Part shown: positions 29,749 to 39,140 of the stretch, one piece after another
Position numbering within the stretch: the first letter of the stretch is position 1
Layout of the letters: each line of letters opens with the position of its first letter
NCBI RefSeq assembly: GCF_000278255.1
Contig: NZ_JH725082.1
Coordinates: forward strand, 85,904 to 149,903
Direction of reading: 5' to 3'
Length of the DNA: 64,000 bases
Source: Bartonella melophagi K-2C
GTDB lineage: Bacteria; Pseudomonadota; Alphaproteobacteria; Rhizobiales; Rhizobiaceae
Program-made: the position numbers and the translations under genes
The notes under the pieces: model-generated
The model's database searches: none
What the model was told of the DNA's origin: nothing
What the model saw: only the letters and a program-made list of their open reading frames with translations

Positions 29749-32148
29749 TTAGCGTGTGACAAAGCAATTTCCGCCAGAGATTTTGATATTTTCGCAAAGG
29801 TTTATAGCTTCATTACGATTTTGAGTTTGAATACGGACACGATAATAGGTCCCTTTTTCTGGTATAGAAGTAGATTGAATATTGAAAGGACGCTCACCAA
29901 TAAGAGATCCGAATTTAGATTTTAATTTTTTCAAAGAATTTTCAGCTAATTCAGACGTTGGGTGCGATGCAAGTTGTACATAGTAGTTTTCTGAGTTTTG
30001 TGTCGTTACTTGTGCCGATAGACTTGAACGATCACTACTGTGTGTTTGTACAGTTGGATTAGGTTTTACAGATAAAGGCACTGGTATGAATGAATCTTTA
30101 GTTTTTTCTTCAGCACTAGAAATAGAAGGATTTTCATTGGGAGTGAAAAAGTTTCCATCATCAGGGATAGAAGCACTTTCCGCGATAATTGTGTCAATAT
30201 TTGTTGCAGTATCATCTTCTGCTTGATTATTGTTGGTATTGGACGATTGCACGGAATCTACAGAGTCATCTTGAAGTTGATCAGCAGATTGATTAATTGT
30301 TTCAGATTGATTAGTGGGTTCTGTAGACTGACCTGCTAGTTTTTCATTTGTCTGATGCGCTGGAGTAAGTACCATTGTACCATCTGCTTTTACAATAACA
30401 GTTTGAACTTCTCGTGTTGGTACAGTATGGCTGAGAGCTTCTGTAATTGCATCTTCAATATTAGGTTCATCATAAGAAGAAGCAGAAGAGGTATTTTCAG
30501 GTGCCTTTTCATTTAATGCTGTTAAATTTTCAGGCGTTTCAGAACTGTCAACAAGAGGCTGTTGTGCGCTTTTTTGTGTTTTGTCTTTACTGTTTTTTTG
30601 ATTGTAAATATTTAAATCATGAGTAACATTATTTTCAGTTTCAGTTGTTTCTGGCTTGACTTTAAAAAGTGTGTTATCAGCATGGATAATGAGTGGGCTT
30701 TCATTTTCACTTGATGATATAAAAAAGCGAAAATAGCTAAAAATACTAATTGCAATCAGAGTAAAAAGAATAACACCTCTAATAAAACTTTTTCTGATAA
30801 AATTTCTCGAATATGAAGTTGCCAGTACATGAGTGTACACTTCGTCTGCAGATTTATGTTGGGAACTATTGGAAAAAGGAGGGAAAGGTTGTTCTTTGTT
30901 TTCAACAGAAGAATGGTTAGCACTCTGTTGCAAGGTGTTTAGCGATGAACTTTCTCCTGGATCTTGCTTAGTATGATGAGAAATTTCGTTAAAAAAGTCA
31001 TTTTGTTGCTGCTGTAAAAAATCTTCTGAAGAGACATTTCCTACATTGAATATTTCAGAGAATTCTTTTTGAAGACCATCAACAGGTACATTATATTTGG
31101 GCGCTTCATAGAGAATTTTTGAAGCCATAATGGGTTCAGTTTTTTCTACGATTTCGTCTGCAAGTTTATAAGTATCAATCTCTGGAGGAGGATTGTCATT
31201 GTGAGAATGCCCATCTACAAAAAAATTTTCTGTTTGTGTAGTATTAAGAGGTTCTGATGAGGCTTGTGTATCACTTAAATTATTTTGATTGTTCCAGATC
31301 TCACTTGTACTGTTTTGATGAGAGAGACCTTCAGTAGTGTTTATATTGTTTTGGGAATATTGGGTTTGCACATCTTTATATTTTGCAATTTTGTCTTCTT
31401 GTTTTAAGAATCCACTATCATAATGATTATTACCCAAATTTTGTTGATTAACCCGCATCTCATAAGGAGAATTTACGGGTGTGTGATAAACGCTTTGCTT
31501 GTCATCATAGTTTGATTGTGTATTGTTAGTTGTGGGCTGTTGTGCATTTGTTTGTAAAAAAGCTTCAGTTTTTCCATATGCTTTTTTTATGACTGTATTT
31601 TTATTTTGTTCATCTATCTCATCAAAAAATAAATTTTTTAGATTTGTGTTAAAATCATCTGTTTCAAAAAAAGGATCAATATTAGTTGGTGCTGTTTTAT
31701 CTTGCAGCCCTTCATTTTTCTGAATGGGTAATGGGGAAAGTGCTTCTAAAATTTGTTCTTCATCATTATGGGAAGAATAAGAATGCATTCCTTCAGAAAA
31801 AGAACTATCTTTTTCTGAGTGATTGGGAGCAGGGGGAGCTGTATCCATTGAAGTTGGATTGTTAATATTTGATTGTAAATTCCATTGCTCATTTTGACTG
31901 TTAAATGGCAATTCACCCCCTAAATTATTTTCAAAATTGTCTTCTAAAAAAGGAAGGTCAAAATCATTATTTTGGAATGGAGTTTGAGGTGTAGAATAAT
32001 CAGATTCTAACAAAGAGTGAGTATGATGAGAATTTTGATTTCTATTTTGTGTGTTTGAATTGAAAATTTGAGTAAACTCTTCCACAGAATCATGCTGTTC
32101 ATGATTTTGTTTTTCTTTCTGCAAATTTTTGCGATTATTATCGCTCAT
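29749..32148 (-). CDS. SPOR-domain envelope protein with long disordered N-terminus
   Basis: The 799-residue protein has a single membrane segment at about 452-472 (IRGVILFTLIAISIFSYF) and a C-terminal SPOR domain (last 75 residues: NYYVQLASHPTSELAENSL ... YRVRIQTQNRNEAINLCENI), which binds denuded septal peptidoglycan. The first 450 residues, inside the cell, are strongly enriched in Asn, Gln, Ser, Asp and Glu and look disordered. Residues 480-720, outside, are also low complexity. I prefer the ATG at 32148 to the GTG four codons upstream, as gagaa precedes it. In Rhizobiales a SPOR protein follows argS, and it is the last gene of dgt-argS-SPOR here. Function in division is inferred from the domain. 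Confidence 0.85.
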   Translation of the reverse strand: MSDNNRKNLQKEKQNHEQHDSVEEFTQIFNSNTQNRNQNSHHTHSLLESDYSTPQTPFQNNDFDLPFLEDNFENNLGGELPFNSQNEQWNLQSNINNPTSMDTAPPAPNHSEKDSSFSEGMHSYSSHNDEEQILEALSPLPIQKNEGLQDKTAPTNIDPFFETDDFNTNLKNLFFDEIDEQNKNTVIKKAYGKTEAFLQTNAQQPTTNNTQSNYDDKQSVYHTPVNSPYEMRVNQQNLGNNHYDSGFLKQEDKIAKYKDVQTQYSQNNINTTEGLSHQNSTSEIWNNQNNLSDTQASSEPLNTTQTENFFVDGHSHNDNPPPEIDTYKLADEIVEKTEPIMASKILYEAPKYNVPVDGLQKEFSEIFNVGNVSSEDFLQQQQNDFFNEISHHTKQDPGESSSLNTLQQSANHSSVENKEQPFPPFSNSSQHKSADEVYTHVLATSYSRNFIRKSFIRGVILFTLIAISIFSYFRFFISSSENESPLIIHADNTLFKVKPETTETENNVTHDLNIYNQKNSKDKTQKSAQQPLVDSSETPENLTALNEKAPENTSSASSYDEPNIEDAITEALSHTVPTREVQTVIVKADGTMVLTPAHQTNEKLAGQSTEPTNQSETINQSADQLQDDSVDSVQSSNTNNNQAEDDTATNIDTIIAESASIPDDGNFFTPNENPSISSAEEKTKDSFIPVPLSVKPNPTVQTHSSDRSSLSAQVTTQNSENYYVQLASHPTSELAENSLKKLKSKFGSLIGERPFNIQSTSIPEKGTYYRVRIQTQNRNEAINLCENIKISGGNCFVTR

Positions 32149-32321
32149 AGGTTTTCTCACATGATGATCTGCGTTTGAATGCAGTAAATTTATTAATTTA
32201 GATTTATTGTGTTTGGAATTATAAAATCTTTTCTTTCAATCAAAAAAATGCATTTTTATAAAAGAAGTATACAAAAAACATTTTTAATAAAAAGTTCATT
32301 TTATAGCTTTGTAGGACTTTT

Positions 32322-34079
32322 TCAACGCATTTCTGTTGATGCTTTTATTCCTACAATTTGAAGTCCTGATGATAAAATATTAACGACAGCTTGGATCAAA
32401 CCTAATCTAGCCAAGGATAATTCTTTATCTTCAAGTTTTGTAAAGCGTAAATCAGGATTATCATTACCTTTATTCCAATGTCCATGAAAGTTTGAAGCAA
32501 GATCATAAAGATAAAATGCTAGTCGATGCGGTTCTTTATGAATTACAGCTTGTTCAATAATACGTGGATATTCAGCAAGTTTACGTATCAAGGATATTTC
32601 GCTATCGTCTATTAACTTATCAAGATAAGGAATCATTATATTGCTTGAAAGGTTGTCGATATGCAGACTTTCTTGTGCTTGACGAAAAACTGAATGACAA
32701 CGTGCACTTGCATATTGCACATAAAAAATAGGATTATCTTTTGATTGTTCTGTCACTTTTGTGAAATCAAAATCAAGAGGTGCTTCACATTTACGATAAA
32801 GCATCATAAAACGCACTGGATCACGACCAACTTCTTCTACAACATCGCGCAGGGTAACAAACGCCCCCTCTCTTTTGGACATACGTACAGGTTGACCGTT
32901 ACGAAAGAGTTTCACTAATTGGCATAAGAAAACAGCCAGTTTAGCTTTATCTCCAGAAATTGCTTTTGCTACTGCTTCTAATCGTTTTACGTATCCGGTG
33001 TGATCTGCACCCAAAATATAAATCATCTCGTCAAAATGGCGGTTAAATTTATCACGAAAATACGCAATATCAGCGGCAAAATAAGTATAAGAACCATCAG
33101 ATTTAATCAAAACACGGTCTTGATCATCACCAACATCAGTTGAACGGAACAAGGTTTGCTCATGTGGTTCCCAATCTTCTATGATTTTCCCTTTTGGTGG
33201 AGAGAGTGTACCTTTATAGATATAACCATTTAAAGTGAGGTCATTGATTGCACTGCGAATGGCTTGCGCATTATCAGCATAAAGCATTCGTTCGGAAAAA
33301 AAAACGTCATGATGAATGTTCAAGGCAGATAAATCATCGCGAATCATAGCCATCATTGCATCAATTGCATGCTCTTTTACTATAGATAAAGCTTCGGATT
33401 TATCTATAGTAAGTAATTGGTCACCAAATTCTTGAGCAAGTGATTGCCCTAATGGTATCAGATACTCACCAGGATACAGCCCTTCTGGAATTTCATTGAT
33501 TGTTTGCCCAAGCGCTTGGCGGTAGCGCAACAAAACAGAATGCGCTAGTACTTCAACTTGCCCACCAGCATCATTAATGTAATATTCTTTAGTGACATTA
33601 TAGCCAACAAATTGAAGCAAATTAGAAAGAACATCTCCAATAACGGCACCTCTGCAATGTCCGACGTGCATTGGACCTGTTGGATTTGCAGAAACATACT
33701 CAACATTGACTCGTTTATCCTGTCCTATTTGGCTGCTACCATAGGCTATACCTGCTTCAATCATTGATTTTAATACGTCTTGCCAAAATGATTTTGTCAG
33801 TTTGATATTAATAAATCCAGGACCAGCAACATTAATACATTCAATAGACTGATCATTTTTTAGAAGTTCTATAATTTTTTCTGCGAGTATGCGTGGGTTA
33901 AGTCCAACAGATTTTGCAAGCACCATAGCCGCATTGGTTGATAGATGACCATGCGAAGGGTCTCGTGGGGGGTCAACAGTAACTTTTGATAAATCTAAAG
34001 TTTCTCTATTTTTTTCTTTTATATCAGATAATTCGATTAATTCTTTAATTTTTTTTTCGAAACTTTTAAAGATATTCAT
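32322..34079 (-). CDS. argS: Arginyl-tRNA synthetase
   Basis: Class I aminoacyl-tRNA synthetase that charges tRNA-Arg. The 585-residue protein has the N-terminal additional domain, the HIGH motif as HVGH in [15 protein letters not shown], the KMSKS region as RMSKREGAF, and the C-terminal anticodon-binding domain with [11 protein letters not shown]-like [11 protein letters not shown]. Length is typical. It follows dgt by 30 bp on the same strand and precedes the SPOR gene by 170 bp, so it is in an operon with dgt. Confidence 0.97.
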   Translation of the reverse strand: MNIFKSFEKKIKELIELSDIKEKNRETLDLSKVTVDPPRDPSHGHLSTNAAMVLAKSVGLNPRILAEKIIELLKNDQSIECINVAGPGFINIKLTKSFWQDVLKSMIEAGIAYGSSQIGQDKRVNVEYVSANPTGPMHVGHCRGAVIGDVLSNLLQFVGYNVTKEYYINDAGGQVEVLAHSVLLRYRQALGQTINEIPEGLYPGEYLIPLGQSLAQEFGDQLLTIDKSEALSIVKEHAIDAMMAMIRDDLSALNIHHDVFFSERMLYADNAQAIRSAINDLTLNGYIYKGTLSPPKGKIIEDWEPHEQTLFRSTDVGDDQDRVLIKSDGSYTYFAADIAYFRDKFNRHFDEMIYILGADHTGYVKRLEAVAKAISGDKAKLAVFLCQLVKLFRNGQPVRMSKREGAFVTLRDVVEEVGRDPVRFMMLYRKCEAPLDFDFTKVTEQSKDNPIFYVQYASARCHSVFRQAQESLHIDNLSSNIMIPYLDKLIDDSEISLIRKLAEYPRIIEQAVIHKEPHRLAFYLYDLASNFHGHWNKGNDNPDLRFTKLEDKELSLARLGLIQAVVNILSSGLQIVGIKASTEMR

Positions 34080-34109
34080 ATTCTAATTCCATATTGTATT
34101 CGAAATTAA

Positions 34110-35309
34110 TTAAACGAAATCATCTGTATGGTCAAATAGTCGGTGGTATTCACGCAATGCATAGTGGTCGGTCATACCTGATAAAAAATCAGCAATGAGA
34201 CGTGCCAATTCCTGATTTGTTAAATGAGCTATTTTGTTGCACCAGTTTTCAGGCATGAGTTCTGGATTTTTATAATAACAATCAAATAATTTTTGTATGA
34301 CTTGTTTTGCTGCATTTCGACGCGTGAGGACTTGGTCATGATAATAAAGATTTTTAAATAAGAAATCCTTTAACTGTTTTTCTTGAATGGCCATTGTGGG
34401 AGAAAAGGTAACAATAGTTTGTCCTGCCTGGTGAATGTCGTTTACACTTTCAGGTTTTATGAGTGTTAAGTTTTTTTGTGATTGTTCGATAACATCCTCA
34501 ACCATGACTGTTATTTGTCTGCGTACCAGTTCGTAACCACGTCGAGTTTGATCAAGCTGTGGGTATTCTTGTTCAATATTGTGTAATAATGAAGCGGTTA
34601 ACGAAATATTTTCGAATTGATTAATTGTTAAAAAATGTGCGCGTAAACCATCATCAATATCATGAGCATTGTAAGCAATGTCGTCAGCAATAGCAGCACA
34701 TTGCGCTTCTAATCCAGCAAAACAATCAAGCTCAAGATCTTGTTGTGTATTATATTGAAAAATATCAATAGGGACATTTTTATTGGAAGAATGAGGGCCT
34801 AAAAGAGGTCCATTATGTTTCACAAGTCCTTCAAGTGTTTCCCAGGTGAGATTTAATCCATCAAAGTTTGCATAACGGTGTTCAAGCTTTGTAACAATAC
34901 GTAATGCTTGTGCGTTATGATCAAAACCGCCATAAGGTGCCATTGCTTCATTAAGAGCATCTTCCCCTGCATGCCCAAAAGGCGTATGCCCAAAGTCGTG
35001 CACAAGAGCAATGGCTTCGGCAAGATCTTCATCAAGATATAATGCACGAGCTAATGTACGCGCGATTTGGGAAACTTCGATCGAATGGGTAAGGCGAGTG
35101 CGATAATGATCACTTTCGTCGGCAATAAACACTTGGGTTTTATGTTTAAGACGTCGAAATGCATTAGAGTGGATAATACGGTCCCTATCTCGTTGAAAAG
35201 GTGTACGTGTAGCACTTATAGCTTCATTAAATAATCTACCACGACTTCTTTGTGGATTTGTGCTATATATTGCCCGAGATTGGTAATTGAAATTGGTATT
35301 ATTATCCAT
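34110..35309 (-). CDS. dgt: dGTP triphosphohydrolase-like HD-domain protein
   Basis: The 399-residue protein belongs to the dGTPase-like HD superfamily, which hydrolyses deoxynucleoside triphosphates to nucleoside and triphosphate. The HD metal site is complete: [13 protein letters not shown], then [16 protein letters not shown], and the later aspartate in [18 protein letters not shown]. The conserved [13 protein letters not shown] precedes it. The family in Rhizobiales is often called deoxyguanosinetriphosphate triphosphohydrolase-like; exact substrate is not visible. It heads the dgt-argS-SPOR unit and is divergent from erpA with 106 bp between, a conserved rhizobial arrangement. Confidence 0.93.
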   Translation of the reverse strand: MDNNTNFNYQSRAIYSTNPQRSRGRLFNEAISATRTPFQRDRDRIIHSNAFRRLKHKTQVFIADESDHYRTRLTHSIEVSQIARTLARALYLDEDLAEAIALVHDFGHTPFGHAGEDALNEAMAPYGGFDHNAQALRIVTKLEHRYANFDGLNLTWETLEGLVKHNGPLLGPHSSNKNVPIDIFQYNTQQDLELDCFAGLEAQCAAIADDIAYNAHDIDDGLRAHFLTINQFENISLTASLLHNIEQEYPQLDQTRRGYELVRRQITVMVEDVIEQSQKNLTLIKPESVNDIHQAGQTIVTFSPTMAIQEKQLKDFLFKNLYYHDQVLTRRNAAKQVIQKLFDCYYKNPELMPENWCNKIAHLTNQELARLIADFLSGMTDHYALREYHRLFDHTDDFV

Positions 35310-35415
35310 TGCAAGTTATCCATTCTCACCTTAAATTTAAAATTAATTTGTTATTAACAAGCTTTTATCTGTTTAGGATATGCTTTCTCAACAGTTTAAT
35401 GCAAGGGTGTGAAAA

Positions 35416-35739
35416 ATGAGTGTAAAAATATCAGATTTTGCTGCTAAGCGGATTACACAGATACTTTCGAGTAAACCCGATAAAATAGCGTTACGAATTT
35501 CTGTTGAAGGTGGTGGGTGTTCAGGTTTTTCATATAAATATGATTTGGTTTCTGAAAGTAGAGAAGATGATCTCGTTATAAAAAAAGATGGAGCGGTTAT
35601 ATTAATTGATTCACTCTCTCTTCCTTTCATGAAAGGGGCAGAAATTGATTTTGTTGACAATCTCATGGAGCAGTCTTTTCAAATACATAATCCCAATGCT
35701 ACCTCATCATGTGGTTGTGGTGTTAGTTTTTCAATTTAG
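35416..35739 (+). CDS. erpA: A-type iron-sulfur carrier (ErpA/IscA family)
   Basis: This small protein passes iron-sulfur clusters to target enzymes. The 107 residues contain the three conserved cysteines: C35 in EGGGCSGFSY and C99/C101 in SSCGCGVSF. N-terminal ISDFAAKRI is family-like. It is divergent from dgt. In other Rhizobiales it is often annotated as an iron-sulfur insertion protein and followed by xthA; here an exported protein follows instead. IscA, SufA and ErpA cannot be separated by motif alone, so the symbol is given on neighbourhood grounds. Confidence 0.88.
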   Translation: MSVKISDFAAKRITQILSSKPDKIALRISVEGGGCSGFSYKYDLVSESREDDLVIKKDGAVILIDSLSLPFMKGAEIDFVDNLMEQSFQIHNPNATSSCGCGVSFSI

Positions 35740-35799
35740 AATAGTAATTCTCTGACATTGCTTCTTGAAAAGATCGTTGCTTTGGTCAACAATGTAGAA

Positions 35800-36762
35800 A
35801 TGAGCATATTTACAAAAATATTACGTCAGACTTTACGGTTAGCTATAATACCTGTTTTGTTGATTTGGAACGATAGTGCATTTTCTGAGGAAAAAGAGCT
35901 TCAAAACTATCAACAAGAGCGACCAATAACTTCCATTACACATTCTGAAAATCATGAACAGGAGCATTCTCAAGCTAAACTAATACTCAATGCTCGATTA
36001 ACTCGTAACAGTGAGAATATTACAAAAGGATTAATATGGCGTGTTTATACACCTATCTTGGGAATTGATAATAAATTACCATTGATCGCGACTTTTGAAG
36101 GTGGCACTGCACATTTTGATTTAGAAGAGGGCAATTATCTTGTGCATGTTTCATTTGGTCATGCAAGTATGGTAGATCAGGTAAATTTAAAAAATAAACA
36201 AGAGTTCGTCAAAAATTTTAATCTTAATGCTGGTGGTATTGTTTTTAACAGCACACTACTTAATGGTACAGTTAACGAAAAGGAATTACATTTTACTATC
36301 TATAAAGATGCAGAGGAAAATGATGATACAGGCGTGATCTTGTCGAATGTAAAACCTCAATCGATTGTACGTTTAAAAACAGGTCATTACCATGTTGTTT
36401 CTCATTATGGTTCGGTTAATGCCATAACCCGTTCGGATATCCAAGTAGATGCGGGCAAAATTATTGAAGTAACCTTTCAACATCAAGCAGCTCAGATTGT
36501 ATTAAGGTTGGTTCGTCAAGAAGGAGGAGAGGCGTTGGCAGATACAAGTTGGTCGATTACTAATGAGTCTGGTGATATTGTTTATGAAACAGTAGGGGCT
36601 TATGTTTCACTTGTATTGGCTGAAGGTGATTATATTGCGATTGCTAAAAATAAAGATCAAATTTATCAAAAGGTTTTTTCAGTAACTTCTGGCCGAGATG
36701 AAGATGTAAATGTCATAGCAGATACACAAAATATACAGAAATTTGATGAGTCGATGTATTGA
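35800..36762 (+). CDS. Exported beta-rich protein of unknown function
   Basis: I do not recognise a characterised family. An open frame exists from a TTG at 35758, but I choose the ATG at 35800, which gives 320 residues with a clean signal peptide (LRLAIIPVLLIW, predicted cut near NDSAFS-EE). The mature protein is beta-rich with three or four similar units of the form G-x-Y-x-V-x-x-x-x-G (EGNYLVHVSFGHA, TGHYHVVSHYGSVNA, EGDYIAIAKNKDQ), each following a strand such as LIWRVYTP or TSWSITNE. That spacing suggests tandem immunoglobulin- or carboxypeptidase-like beta-sandwich modules. No lipobox is present, so a periplasmic location is expected. Similar exported proteins occur in other Rhizobiales, as far as I remember. 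Confidence 0.65.
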   Translation: MSIFTKILRQTLRLAIIPVLLIWNDSAFSEEKELQNYQQERPITSITHSENHEQEHSQAKLILNARLTRNSENITKGLIWRVYTPILGIDNKLPLIATFEGGTAHFDLEEGNYLVHVSFGHASMVDQVNLKNKQEFVKNFNLNAGGIVFNSTLLNGTVNEKELHFTIYKDAEENDDTGVILSNVKPQSIVRLKTGHYHVVSHYGSVNAITRSDIQVDAGKIIEVTFQHQAAQIVLRLVRQEGGEALADTSWSITNESGDIVYETVGAYVSLVLAEGDYIAIAKNKDQIYQKVFSVTSGRDEDVNVIADTQNIQKFDESMY

Positions 36763-36809
36763 TTATTATTTGTGAGTATAAACTTATAATTTGAGGATAG
36801 GTATAAAAT

Positions 36810-37598
36810 TTGGTCTTAGAATTTTCAATATTAAGTGTGTTTTTTGCCGGTGCATTATCTTTTTTATCACCGTGTGTTTTACCGTTAGTTCCTCCTTATT
36901 TGTGCTATATGGCTGGTATTAGTGTTGATGATTTTCGTTCAGAAAAAGAGAATGGAAACGCATCTGTACGTTTGGTACTTTTATCTTCTGTTTTTGCTTT
37001 TGTGCTTGGGTTTACAACTATTTTTGTTGCTTTAGGAGCAAGTGCAAGTACAATTGGTAAATTCATAGGTTATTATCGTGATTGGTTTGCTATTGCTGCT
37101 GGAATTATTATCATTATTTTTGGTTTAAATTTTTTACATGTTTTTAAAATTAATTTATTATCGCGAGAAGCACGCTTTCAAACGCATAAAATTCCTACTG
37201 GGCCTTTAGGGGCTTATGTTATAGGTTTAGCTTTTGCGTTTGGTTGGACGCCATGTATTGGTCCAATCTTAGGCCCTATTATAACCCTTGCTGGAACAAA
37301 AGAAACTGTAGCAGAAGGGGCCATCCTTTTAGGATTTTATTCATTAGGTCTTGCTGTGCCTTTTGTATTAGCAGCTTTATTTTCAAGCAGCTTTATGAAA
37401 TTTTTGAGAGCTTTTCGTGTTCATTTAGGGAAAGTTGAAAAAATTATTGGTATTTTTCTGGTTATTACAGGTATTTTATTTTTGACAGGCTATATTCAAA
37501 ATTTTTCATTTTGGCTTTTGGAAAATTATCCTTTACTGAGTAATGTCGAAGTTATCAGTTGGCATGATATTTCTCGTTGGTTTGGCTTTTTTCGTTAA
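36810..37598 (+). CDS. ccdA: Cytochrome c biogenesis/thiol transport protein CcdA
   Basis: CcdA moves reducing equivalents across the inner membrane to periplasmic thioredoxin-like proteins used in cytochrome c maturation. The 262-residue protein has six hydrophobic segments and the two catalytic cysteines C22 in [11 protein letters not shown] and C149 in [12 protein letters not shown], both within membrane segments and followed by the family prolines. Translation appears to start at TTG (36810), with gagga upstream; there is no ATG at a suitable place. The last codons overlap no gene but the stop is only 15 bp before glmU, suggesting co-transcription. Confidence 0.92.
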   Translation: MVLEFSILSVFFAGALSFLSPCVLPLVPPYLCYMAGISVDDFRSEKENGNASVRLVLLSSVFAFVLGFTTIFVALGASASTIGKFIGYYRDWFAIAAGIIIIIFGLNFLHVFKINLLSREARFQTHKIPTGPLGAYVIGLAFAFGWTPCIGPILGPIITLAGTKETVAEGAILLGFYSLGLAVPFVLAALFSSSFMKFLRAFRVHLGKVEKIIGIFLVITGILFLTGYIQNFSFWLLENYPLLSNVEVISWHDISRWFGFFR

Positions 37599-37612
37599 TC
37601 TTTGTGTGTTTT

Positions 37613-38962
37613 ATGGTTAGAAGTTGTCTTTCTATTGTTCTTGCGGCAGGGGATGGAACGCGTATGAAGTCGTTTCTTCCTAAGGTACTTCATAAGATAG
37701 CAGGGTTACCGCTTATATGCCATGTGGTAAAACAAGTAGAATTGGCAGGTTTTTCCCAATTAGCAGTTGTCGTAGGCGCTGGAGGTGAAGATGTTACTAA
37801 GGTTGTTCAATCATGTGTAAAGGATGTCATGATTTTTGAACAAAAAGAGCGTTTAGGAACTGCTCATGCTGTTTTATCTGCTCGATTAGCTTTACAAAAA
37901 GGGATAAATGATGTTCTGATTATCTTTGGTGATACTCCTTTGATTGAACATGCTTCGTTGACACGGATTCGCGCTCCTCTTGCTATGGGAGCAGATGTTG
38001 TTGTGGCTGGCTTTTATGCTTCTGATCCAACGGGATATGGCCGCCTTATCGAAAAAAATGGTAAATTTATAGCTATTGTAGAAGAAAAAGATGCAAGTGA
38101 TGAAGAGAAAAAGAATTCTTTTTGTAATGGCGGAATAATGGCTATTAATGGAAAGTATGTGCTTTCTCTCTTGGATGAAATTAGTAATAATAATGCGCAG
38201 CAAGAATATTATTTAACAGATATTGTTTCTATTGCATCACGTGAAGGGCTAGATGTTCGAGTCATTGAAGTACCTTTTGATAATGTTATAGGAGTTAATA
38301 ACTGTTTTGAACTTTCTGAAGTTGATACTTTATGGCAGAAACGTAAGGCACGTGATTTCATGTTATCTGGTGTGATAATATTGAAGCCAGAAAGTGTTTA
38401 TTTTTCTTATGATACAGAAATTGAACCAGGTGTTTTGATTGAGCCAAATGTTTATTTTGGGCCGGGGGTGAAAGTGCAGTCTGGTGCAGTTATTCGCGCA
38501 TTTAGTTATTTAGAGGGGGCTTTTGTTGGTGCAGATACACAAATTGGTCCTTATGCACGTTTACGTTCTGGGACAGAGTTAGCACGATCAGTTAAGATTG
38601 GAAACTTTTGTGAAATTAAACAAGCAAAGGTAGGGGAAGCTGCTAAAATTAACCATTTGAGTTATATTGGTGATGCAGAAATTGGTGCACACACTAATAT
38701 TGGAGCTGGTACAATTACGTGCAATTATGATGGCTTTTATAAACATAAAACTATAATTGATGACAATGTTTTTATTGGATCTAATTCAGCACTTGTTGCT
38801 CCATTGATTATCGGAAAAAATTCCTATATCGCTTCAGGAAGTGTTATCACTGAAGATATTCCTGTAAACAGTTTGGCTTTGGGGCGTGCACGCCAGGTAA
38901 TAAAAGAAAATCGTGCAACAAAATTGCGTAAACGTTTATCAATAGAAAAACGAAAAAAGTAA
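37613..38962 (+). CDS. glmU: Bifunctional GlcNAc-1-phosphate uridyltransferase / GlcN-1-phosphate acetyltransferase
   Basis: GlmU makes UDP-N-acetylglucosamine, precursor of peptidoglycan and lipid A. The 449-residue protein has the N-terminal nucleotidyltransferase motif [11 protein letters not shown], then GDTPLI and the NGGIMAI region, and from about 250 the left-handed beta-helix of hexapeptide repeats with the acetyltransferase residues in [12 protein letters not shown] and [12 protein letters not shown]. The open frame extends 12 codons upstream to 37577 inside ccdA, but the ATG at 37613 starts the protein right at the conserved [12 protein letters not shown]. It is followed by glmS, so two consecutive steps of amino-sugar synthesis are neighbours. 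Confidence 0.96.
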   Translation: MVRSCLSIVLAAGDGTRMKSFLPKVLHKIAGLPLICHVVKQVELAGFSQLAVVVGAGGEDVTKVVQSCVKDVMIFEQKERLGTAHAVLSARLALQKGINDVLIIFGDTPLIEHASLTRIRAPLAMGADVVVAGFYASDPTGYGRLIEKNGKFIAIVEEKDASDEEKKNSFCNGGIMAINGKYVLSLLDEISNNNAQQEYYLTDIVSIASREGLDVRVIEVPFDNVIGVNNCFELSEVDTLWQKRKARDFMLSGVIILKPESVYFSYDTEIEPGVLIEPNVYFGPGVKVQSGAVIRAFSYLEGAFVGADTQIGPYARLRSGTELARSVKIGNFCEIKQAKVGEAAKINHLSYIGDAEIGAHTNIGAGTITCNYDGFYKHKTIIDDNVFIGSNSALVAPLIIGKNSYIASGSVITEDIPVNSLALGRARQVIKENRATKLRKRLSIEKRKK

Positions 38963-39140
38963 ATATTTTCAATTTCTTTTTTTGTTTTATGGTGATCTAA
39001 GCATTTATGATAAAAATTTATCCCTTTATTATGATTATAGCATATTCTATTTCACATGGTCGCTTAAAATTGCGAATAGAATTAGTCTAATTATTTATGG
39101 GACTTGTTATGAACTTAAGGGTGTAGATTGGAGTTTTCTA

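Noticed and set aside
37577-37612. N-terminal extension of glmU overlapping ccdA
   Set aside because: Family homology begins right after the ATG at 37613 and the extension lies within ccdA coding sequence.
38982-39140. In-frame N-terminal extension of glmS by 53 codons
   Set aside because: GlmS needs Cys2 at the processed N-terminus; the ATG at 39141 with its ribosome-binding site fixes the start.
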